Assembly (NCBI RefSeq): GCF_900167455.1
Contig: NZ_FUWJ01000010.1
Span: 158,817 to 222,816, forward strand
DNA length: 64,000 nucleotides
DNA from: Enhydrobacter aerosaccus
GTDB taxonomy: Bacteria; Pseudomonadota; Alphaproteobacteria; Reyranellales; Reyranellaceae
Direction: 5' to 3'
The notes beneath the pieces were generated by a model. It was not told where the DNA came from. It worked only from the letters and a program-made list of their open reading frames with translations, and did not search any database. Positions within the stretch are counted from its first letter, which is position 1; each line of letters begins with the position of its first letter. The translations under genes and the position numbers were made by a program. Shown in pieces: positions 58,586 through 64,000 of this stretch.

Positions 58586-60655
58586 TCACGCAAGCCCGAT
58601 GGCGGTAACGAGCACGTCGATCAGCTTGATGCCGACGAAGGGCACGATCACGCCGCCGAGGCCATAGACGAACAGGTTGCGCAGCAGCACGGCGGAGGCG
58701 CCAAGCGGACGATACCGCACGCCGCGCAGTGCCAGCGGAATCAGGGCGATGATGACCAGCGCATTGAAGATGATCGCCGACAGGATCGCGCTTTGAGGCG
58801 TCTTGAGCTGCATGACGTTGAGCGCCTGGAGCTGCGGGTAGAAGGCCAGGAACATCGCCGGGATGATGGCGAAGTACTTGGCGACGTCGTTGGCGATCGA
58901 GAAGGTCGTCAGCGCGCCGCGGGTCATGAGCAGCTGCTTGCCGATCTCGACGATCTCGATGAGCTTGGCGGGATCGCTGTCGAGATCGACCATGTTGCCC
59001 GCCTCGCGCGCCGCCATGGTACCGGTATTCATGGCCACGCCGACATCGGCCTGCGCCAGCGCCGGCGCATCGTTCGTGCCGTCGCCGCACATCGCCACCA
59101 GCTTGCCCTGCGCCTGCTCGTCCCGAATCAGCTTGAGCTTGGTCTCGGGCGTGGCCTGCGCCAGGAAGTCGTCGACGCCAGCTTCGGCGGCAATGGCGGC
59201 AGCGGTCAACGGATTGTCGCCGGTGATCATGACGGTGCGGATTCCCATCCGCCGCAACGTCGCGAAGCGGTCGCGGATGCCGCCCTTCACGATGTCCTTG
59301 AGGTGAATGACGCCCAGCAGCTTGCCGTCCTTGGCGACGGCCAGCGGCGTGCCGCCGGCCTTGGCGATCTTCTCGGCGATCGCTTCGATCTCGCGCGCCG
59401 CCTGCGGCAGCGCCCGGACGTCGGCGATGACCGCATCCACGGCGCCCTTGCGGATCGAGGCGCCATCGACGTCGATGCCGCTGATCCGGGTATGGGCCGA
59501 GAAGGGAATGAACTTGGCATGCAGCGGCGCCATCTCGCGGCCGCGGATGCCGTACTTATCCTTGGCCAGCACGACGATCGAGCGACCTTCAGGCGTCTCG
59601 TCAGCCAGTGACGACAGCTGGCTGGCGTCGGCCAGGTCGCGCTCGGTCACGCCGGCCACCGGCAGGAACTCCGTGGCCTGGCGATTGCCCAGCGTGATGG
59701 TGCCGGTCTTGTCGAGCAGCAGCGTATCGACGTCGCCCGCCGCCTCGACGGCGCGGCCGGACATGGCGAGCACGTTGAACCGCACCAGCCGGTCCATGCC
59801 GGCGATGCCGATCGCCGACAGCAGGGCGCCGATCGTGGTGGGGATCAGCGTCACGAACAGCGCCACCAGCACAAGCACGCCCATCGTCCCGCCGGCATAG
59901 GTGGCGAAGCTCGGGATGCTGGCGACGGAGAAGACGAAGATGATCGTCATGCCCGCCAGCAGGATGTTGAGTGCGATCTCGTTCGGCGTCTTCTGGCGCT
60001 CGGCACCCTCGACCAGCGAGATCATGCGATCGAGGAAGGTCGAGCCCGGCTCCGCCGTGATGCGCACCTTGATCCAGTCCGAGATCACCTGCGTGCCGCC
60101 GGTGACGGCCGACCGGTCGCCGCCGCTCTCGCGGATGACAGGCGCCGATTCACCGGTGATGGCAGCCTCGTTGACGGATGCCACGCCCTCGACGACTTCG
60201 CCGTCCGACGGGATCAGGTCGCCGGTCTGCACCAGGACGATGTCACCCTTCCGGAGCTGAGGCGCGGGCACCTCGGTCCATTTGGTGGCGGAAACATCCG
60301 CCAGCCGCTTGGCCACCGTCTCGGTCTTGGCGCGGCGCAAGGTGGCGGCCTGCGCCTTGCCGCGGCCCTCGGCGACGGCTTCGGCAAAATTCGCGAACAG
60401 CACCGTGAACCACAGCCAGATATTGATCTGCAGCGCGAAGCCCAGCCCGCCATTTCCGACGACGATGTCGCGAACGAACAGGATCGTCGTCAGGGTGGCC
60501 ACGACCTCGACCGTGAACATGACCGGGTTGCGGATCATCACGCGCGGATCGAGCTTCTTGAAGGCGTCGAGGGCGGCAGGGCCCAGAATCTTCGGATCGG
60601 TCATGGTGGTGACCGCCATCCGTTTCCGCATATGGGCGGGAATTTCGATTGTCAT
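58586..60655 (-). CDS. kdpB: Potassium-transporting ATPase subunit B
   Basis: A 689-residue P-type ATPase subunit (E. coli form 682). Motifs are NEAAITGESAPVIRESGG for the actuator, LLLDKTGTITLGNRQATEF for phosphorylation, SAHTRISGIDVDG and KDGKLLG in the nucleotide domain, and MCGDGTNDAPALAQADVGVAMN. ATG 60655 gives MTIEIPAHMRKRM. The gene starts 14 bp after kdpA. The frame stays open far upstream through kdpA in the same phase, but that part is antisense-like noise. Confidence 0.96.
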   Translation of the reverse strand: MTIEIPAHMRKRMAVTTMTDPKILGPAALDAFKKLDPRVMIRNPVMFTVEVVATLTTILFVRDIVVGNGGLGFALQINIWLWFTVLFANFAEAVAEGRGKAQAATLRRAKTETVAKRLADVSATKWTEVPAPQLRKGDIVLVQTGDLIPSDGEVVEGVASVNEAAITGESAPVIRESGGDRSAVTGGTQVISDWIKVRITAEPGSTFLDRMISLVEGAERQKTPNEIALNILLAGMTIIFVFSVASIPSFATYAGGTMGVLVLVALFVTLIPTTIGALLSAIGIAGMDRLVRFNVLAMSGRAVEAAGDVDTLLLDKTGTITLGNRQATEFLPVAGVTERDLADASQLSSLADETPEGRSIVVLAKDKYGIRGREMAPLHAKFIPFSAHTRISGIDVDGASIRKGAVDAVIADVRALPQAAREIEAIAEKIAKAGGTPLAVAKDGKLLGVIHLKDIVKGGIRDRFATLRRMGIRTVMITGDNPLTAAAIAAEAGVDDFLAQATPETKLKLIRDEQAQGKLVAMCGDGTNDAPALAQADVGVAMNTGTMAAREAGNMVDLDSDPAKLIEIVEIGKQLLMTRGALTTFSIANDVAKYFAIIPAMFLAFYPQLQALNVMQLKTPQSAILSAIIFNALVIIALIPLALRGVRYRPLGASAVLLRNLFVYGLGGVIVPFVGIKLIDVLVTAIGLA

Positions 60656-60669
60656 GTCAGTGCCTCGGC

Positions 60670-62397
60670 TCAGAAGAGTGTTCCGGCAGTCATCGCGAAG
60701 TGTTCGACCAGGGGCCCGAGTGCCAGGGCCGGGAAGAAGGTCAGGCCGCCCACGATCAGGATCACGCCAATGACCAGGCCGACGAACAGCGGGCCATCGG
60801 TCGGGAAGGTGCCCGCCGAGGCCGGCACGATCTTCTTGGCCGCGAGCGAGCCCGCGATTGCGACCATCGGCACGATCATCAGGAAGCGTCCGATGAACAT
60901 CGCGAAGCCGATGGTGGTGTTGTAGAAGAGCGTGTTGGCGCTGATGCCGGCGAAGGCCGAGCCATTGTTGCCCGTACCGGAGGTATAAGCGTACAGGATC
61001 TCGCTGAAGCCATGCGGACCCTGGTTGGCAGGACCGGCGAGGCCGGCATCGACCACCGTCGCGAGGGCCGTGAAACCCAGGATCGACAACGGCAGGATCA
61101 GGATGGCGAGCATCGCCATCTTCACTTCCTTGGCTTCGATCTTCTTGCCGAGATATTCCGGCGTACGACCGACCATGAGGCCTGCCACGAACACCGAGAT
61201 GATGGCGAACAGCAGCATGCCGTAGAGGCCCGACCCTACGCCGCCGAAGATGATCTCGCCGAGCTGGATGTTGAACAGCGGCACCAGCCCGCCAAGCGGC
61301 GTGTAGCTGTCGTGCATCGAGTTCACGGCGCCGCAGGAGGCGTCGGTCGTCACGGTGGCGAACAGGGCCGAGTTGGCGATGCCGAACCGGATCTCTTTGC
61401 CCTCCATGTTGCCGCCCGCTTGAAGGGCGGACGCGTCGGTGTCGACCCCAAGCTTGGCGATCTGCGGATTGCCAGCCGCCTCCGCCCAATAGGCAATGGC
61501 GGTTCCGCCCAGCATCAGGATACCCATGACGGCGAAGACCGCCCAACCCTGGCGCTGGTCGCCGACCATGCGGCCGAACACGTTGGTCAACGCAGCGCCG
61601 ATCGACAGCAGCAGCACCATCTGGACGAAGTTGGTGATCGCGTTCGGATTCTCGAACGGATGGGCCGAGTTGGCGTTGAAGAAGCCGCCGCCATTCGTGC
61701 CCAGCATCTTGATGACCTCCTGCGAAGCCACCGGGCCCTGGGCGATCACCTGCTTGCCGCCTTCGAGCGTCGTCACCTCGGTATAGGCGGACAGGTTCTG
61801 GGGCATGCCCTGCCAGACGAAGAACAGGCCGACGACGATCGAGAGCGGCAGCAGGATGTAGAGCGTGCAACGGGTCAGATCGACCCAGAAATTGCCGATG
61901 CCCTTGGCCGAGCGGCGGGCGAAGCCGCGGATCAGCGCGACCGCGAGGGCAATGCCGGTCGCCGCCGAGACGAAATTGTGCACCGTGAGCCCGGCCATCT
62001 GCACCAGGTAGCTCAGGGTGGTCTCGGGCACGTAGGACTGCCAGTTGGTGTTGGTGTCGAAGCTCATCGCCGTATTGAAGGCGAGCCCCTCCTCCACCGC
62101 GGACTGGCCGGCGGGATTGAACGGCAGCAGCGCCTGGAAGCGCTGCAGTGCATACAAGGTGAGAAAGCCCACGAGGCTGAACAGCAACATGGCCACCGCG
62201 TAGGTGACCCAATTCTGGTCCTTGCGTTCGTCGACGCCGCTCAGGCGATAGAACAGCCGCTCGACGGGCCTCAATGCCGGCGACAGGATCGTGCGCTCGC
62301 CCGCGAAGACGCGCGTCATGTAACCGCCGAGCGGTTTGACGAGCAGAACGATGACCACGCAGTAAAGCGCGATCTGGAACCAACCGTTGAAGGTCAT
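60670..62397 (-). CDS. kdpA: Potassium-transporting ATPase subunit A
   Basis: A 575-residue K+-channel-like subunit with about ten helices. It has the four P-loop repeats of the family, with NTNWQSYVPETTLSYL and GTNGGGFFNANSAHPFENP near residues 115 and 230, and GTGNNGSAFAGISANTLFY near 467 as filter elements. It selects K+ and passes it to KdpB. ATG 62397 starts MTFNGWFQIALYCVV. KdpF precedes it by 13 bp. Confidence 0.96.
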   Translation of the reverse strand: MTFNGWFQIALYCVVIVLLVKPLGGYMTRVFAGERTILSPALRPVERLFYRLSGVDERKDQNWVTYAVAMLLFSLVGFLTLYALQRFQALLPFNPAGQSAVEEGLAFNTAMSFDTNTNWQSYVPETTLSYLVQMAGLTVHNFVSAATGIALAVALIRGFARRSAKGIGNFWVDLTRCTLYILLPLSIVVGLFFVWQGMPQNLSAYTEVTTLEGGKQVIAQGPVASQEVIKMLGTNGGGFFNANSAHPFENPNAITNFVQMVLLLSIGAALTNVFGRMVGDQRQGWAVFAVMGILMLGGTAIAYWAEAAGNPQIAKLGVDTDASALQAGGNMEGKEIRFGIANSALFATVTTDASCGAVNSMHDSYTPLGGLVPLFNIQLGEIIFGGVGSGLYGMLLFAIISVFVAGLMVGRTPEYLGKKIEAKEVKMAMLAILILPLSILGFTALATVVDAGLAGPANQGPHGFSEILYAYTSGTGNNGSAFAGISANTLFYNTTIGFAMFIGRFLMIVPMVAIAGSLAAKKIVPASAGTFPTDGPLFVGLVIGVILIVGGLTFFPALALGPLVEHFAMTAGTLF

Positions 62398-62410
62398 GGC
62401 AGGTCTTCCC

Positions 62411-62500
62411 CTAGAAGCGTTCGGGGCGCAGCAGCGCGTAGGTCAGGTAGACGAGCAGGGCCAGCGTCACCGCGCCGCCGAGGATGTAGTCGATCACCAT
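62411..62500 (-). CDS. kdpF: KdpF small membrane subunit
   Basis: A 29-residue peptide, MVIDYILGGAVTLALLVYL then TYALLRPERF, the expected single helix with the LLRPERF ending shared by KdpF proteins. KdpF packs in the interface of the complex and stabilises it. The GAGGAGAC ribosome site upstream overlaps the end of the preceding 27-residue ORF. Stop codon TAG at 62411-62413, 13 bp before kdpA. Confidence 0.93.
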   Translation of the reverse strand: MVIDYILGGAVTLALLVYLTYALLRPERF

Positions 62501-62510
62501 GACGGTCTCC

Positions 62511-62594
62511 TCAAAGCCTGTCGCAGGCATAGGCGTAGGCGATGGCCACCAGGAAAAGGCCGCTGCCGATCGCAATCAGGATGACATCCAACAT
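62511..62594 (-). CDS. 27-residue single-helix peptide upstream of kdpF
   Basis: A 27-residue frame from ATG 62594 to TGA 62511, starting MLDVILIAIGSGLFLVA and ending IAYAYACDRL, 10 bp ahead of kdpF. It is one predicted membrane helix with an acidic N-terminus and a CDRL C-terminus. Short ORFs ending in a YACDRL-like motif are, to my memory, found upstream of kdpFABC in several Alphaproteobacteria, which would make it an unrecognised small subunit or regulatory peptide. The frame is open further upstream, without protein character. Confidence 0.65.
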   Translation of the reverse strand: MLDVILIAIGSGLFLVAIAYAYACDRL

Positions 62595-62741
62595 CGGTTT
62601 GCTCTCAATCGTGACGGCGGTTTCTCGCGCCAGTGACCATAGGGAATCGAGAGGGCAGGAATGGCGCGCCCATAGGAATTTCATATATGCGCTGGCCTGA
62701 AGAGCCGATTTCAACTGTAGGCTGTGACTGTTGCGGTTAAT

Positions 62742-62755
62742 TGATCTGGCTCAAT
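62742..62755. promoter_or_regulatory. FNR/FixK-like box
   Basis: TTGATCTGGCTCAA matches the alphaproteobacterial anaerobox TTGAT-N4-ATCAA in all but one position. It lies about 150 bp upstream of the kdp peptide ATG (62594). It suggests oxygen-dependent control of kdp, or of small ORFs to the right. Confidence 0.5.
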
Positions 62756-62763
62756 CGCCCCCA

Positions 62764-62964
62764 TCAACGAATGCCGAACGACTGCAACAGCAGCAGCACC
62801 GCGGCGACCAGGACGAGATGGGCTGCCACGACGAGCCCGATAGCGCGCAAGACCTGGCCGGGGCGCGGCGGCTCGGGCGCATCGTGGTCATGGCGGCAGC
62901 GGCGCTCTACGTCCGGATGCTCCTGCACGGTTACCGCCCAGATCTCGGGAGAGAGGTTTTCCAT
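62764..62964 (-). CDS. Small tail-anchored membrane protein
   Basis: A frame of about 66 residues from ATG 62964 (MENLSPEIWAVTVQEHPDVE) with a C-terminal hydrophobic helix (RAIGLVVAAHLVLVAAVLLL), a tail-anchored layout. The linker HDHDAPEPPRPG is charged. A GTG at 62994 is an earlier possible start. The opposite-strand frame lacks such features. No family recognised. It lies in a region of repeated ATAGGAA motifs, and an FNR-like box is just past its stop. Confidence 0.45.
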   Translation of the reverse strand: MENLSPEIWAVTVQEHPDVERRCRHDHDAPEPPRPGQVLRAIGLVVAAHLVLVAAVLLLLQSFGIR

Positions 62965-63075
62965 CAAGCTCTGGGTTATGTGGACCCGCGGCACATAGGA
63001 AATCGATGGCAGGGCAGTCGCCGGTCGATAGGAAGATCATAGGAATTGACGCCGGCCGCGATGTTATCGGAGCGT

Positions 63076-63285
63076 CTAGTCGATGCGCTTCACCATGTAG
63101 ACGCCATCAGCCACGATCTCGACGACGGTGGCGGTGCGATCGTCGTTGCGGACAAAGGCGACCGCATCGTCGAGAGAATTGAAGCCGTGCGACAGGGAGG
63201 CGTTGGGCCGTGTCACGTGCCAGCCATGCCCCATCTGCACGATACGGAAATAAGCTCTCTTCGGGGTAACGTTGCTAAGGTCCAT
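63076..63285 (-). CDS. Small hypothetical protein
   Basis: A 69-residue protein starting at ATG 63285 after GGAGCTGGAG, with the compact pattern MDLSNVTPKRAYFRIVQMGH, GWHVTRPNASLSHGFNSLDD and DRTATVVEIVADGVYMVKRI. It looks like a short alpha/beta domain with the aromatic GWHV segment seen in DUF2188-like proteins, but the match is loose. Function unknown; it may be part of an oxygen or nutrient stress set with the nearby small ORF and FNR-like box. Confidence 0.6.
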   Translation of the reverse strand: MDLSNVTPKRAYFRIVQMGHGWHVTRPNASLSHGFNSLDDAVAFVRNDDRTATVVEIVADGVYMVKRID

Positions 63286-63419
63286 CTCCAGCTCCGGAAC
63301 GCAGCTCTGCTGTCGGTGAGCTCGGGCGCAGAAGGAGATGTGCCCGCCTGATCGTATGAATTCGAGAGGAGGAAGCGACCACGGTTATAGGAAATGCATA
63401 TCATTCCAGGCGTAGGCCC

Positions 63420-63440
63420 AGGAATCATTATGGGATTCCT
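63420..63440. promoter_or_regulatory. Inverted repeat upstream of the porin gene
   Basis: AGGAATC (63420-63426) and GATTCCT (63434-63440) form a perfect 7-bp inverted repeat with a 7-bp gap, 79 bp upstream of the porin ATG. It shares the GGAAT/ATTCC core with the repeated heptamers nearby and is a candidate operator. Confidence 0.55.
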
Positions 63441-63518
63441 ATATTGGTATGGACGGGAGGGCATGGACTTCCTAAGGGCTGAACGGGCTTCTTCGACGTC
63501 ATGCAAAGGGGAGTACCA

Positions 63519-64000
63519 ATGACGAAGAATGCTCTTGCCGCACTGGTCGGAGTGATGATCCTCGCGGCTTCCGGGTCGATTGCCCAAGCGCAGACACAGG
63601 CTCCTGCACAGCCGGCGCCGCCGGCCCAACAAACACAGCCACCAGCAGCAGCACCGGCGGAGAAGGAGACGTGGAAGGGTCCGTTCGGCGGGACCTTCAA
63701 CGCCAACTTCGCCATCACGACCGACTATTCCTATCGCGGCATCTCGCAGACCCAGCGCAACCCCGCCTTCCAGATGGGCTTCGGCTACGAGACCCCGCAG
63801 GTCAGCGAGAAGGTGCCGCTATCGGCCTATGCCAGCCTGTGGGGCAGTAATGTCAGCTTCCCCGGCACCGGCGCCTCCGTCGAGATCGACACCGTCGCCG
63901 GCCTGCGCCTCAAGGCCCTCAACGAGAAGCTCCTCGTCGACCTCAGCTGGATGCGATACAATTATCCAGGCTCCACGCCCGACATCGGCTTCATCGAGTA
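63519..64000 (+). CDS. TorF-family (Gcw_chp) putative porin, N-terminal part
   Basis: The first 160 residues of an outer-membrane protein that runs off the right edge. A signal peptide (MTKNALAALVGVMILAASGS, cleavage near AQAQ) is followed by a proline/glutamine-rich linker (residues 25-48) and then ATTDYSYRGISQTQRNPAFQ-like sequence: ANFAITTDYSYRGISQTQ, GFGYETPQ, SAYASLWGSNV. DYSYRGISQT is the hallmark of the TIGR02001/Gcw_chp family. Such genes often lie near ammonium-transport or nitrogen-control genes, but that neighbourhood is outside the window. GGGGAG stands before the ATG. Confidence 0.85.
   Translation, partial: MTKNALAALVGVMILAASGSIAQAQTQAPAQPAPPAQQTQPPAAAPAEKETWKGPFGGTFNANFAITTDYSYRGISQTQRNPAFQMGFGYETPQVSEKVPLSAYASLWGSNVSFPGTGASVEIDTVAGLRLKALNEKLLVDLSWMRYNYPGSTPDIGFIE

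Larger units (their letters stand above)
62672..63442. repeat. Six scattered ATAGGAA heptamers
   Basis: ATAGGAA starts at 62672, 62995, 63028, 63039 and 63387, and in reverse as TTCCTAT at 63436. The pair at 63028 and 63039 is spaced 11 bp, one helical turn. The heptamer is strikingly frequent here for GC-rich DNA. A related ATAGGGAA occurs at 62639. They may be half-sites of one regulator. Confidence 0.55.

Noticed and set aside
60656..62383. A possible KdpA-KdpB fusion, since the kdpB frame stays open upstream
   Set aside because: The true kdpA is in a different frame and has a normal start and stop; the upstream extension is non-protein-like.
60649..62502. A 617-codon plus-strand frame
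   Set aside because: Antisense to kdpA and kdpF; no recognisable motif.

Overview
The window looks like the chromosome of a GC-rich alphaproteobacterium. The evidence is the set of families together: a SAM-II type riboswitch ahead of metZ, ornithine decarboxylase plus homospermidine synthase, a Caulobacter-like sphingolipid cluster, an argD-argF-hslO operon, class III PLP enzymes, Bug-type receptors and CaiB CoA-transferases. An assignment below class (for example a Rhodospirillales/Reyranella-like soil organism) would only be a guess. No rRNA, tRNA, IS element, phage or CRISPR array was seen.

Layout. 0-4 kb: an OafA-type acyltransferase cut by the window edge, a PhnA-like small protein, and a polyamine pair (odc, hss) behind a long hairpin-rich leader. 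4.2-12.0 kb: seven tightly spaced minus-strand genes. These hold an almost complete bacterial ceramide pathway (acyl-ACP synthetase, CerR-like reductase, dedicated ACP, serine palmitoyltransferase, and a GNAT protein that is a candidate ceramide synthase) plus a metallophosphoesterase and an MFS transporter. 12.2-15.3 kb: argD, argF, hslO. 15.3-16.8 kb: a gene-poor, partly AT-rich stretch with unusual short repeats. 16.8-23.6 kb: a DMT transporter with a His-rich tail, an orphan peptide-binding protein, a TauE-like permease, a TauD-like dioxygenase and a two-component system. 23.6-33.4 kb: housekeeping and metabolic genes (argE, folE, apaG, a CDF transporter, a thioesterase/MarR pair, tenA, riboswitch-controlled metZ, an acetolactate-synthase-like enzyme). 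34-41.3 kb: a glycine-rich RRM protein and a set of catabolic or secreted proteins. 41.3-48.4 kb: an EmrAB efflux pair with an HxlR regulator, a CsoR/copper ATPase pair sharing an operator, and a JAMM-domain protein. 48.4-53.5 kb: a translationally coupled ABC importer plus an Fe(II)/2OG oxygenase, then purC and a CMD protein. 53.7-54.6 kb: three small unknown genes. 54.6-62.6 kb: a complete kdp potassium system (kdpFABCDE) preceded by an extra 27-residue membrane peptide. 62.6-64 kb: an FNR/FixK-like box, small ORFs, a recurring ATAGGAA motif, and the start of a TorF-family porin gene.

The most interesting items are the ceramide cluster with its accessory transporter and phosphoesterase, the riboswitch-plus-terminator leader of metZ, the structured odc leader, the repeated ATAGGAA half-sites at the right end, and the 9-bp periodic TCGCGA tandem repeat. 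All functions were assigned by reading the sequence; no database search was run.
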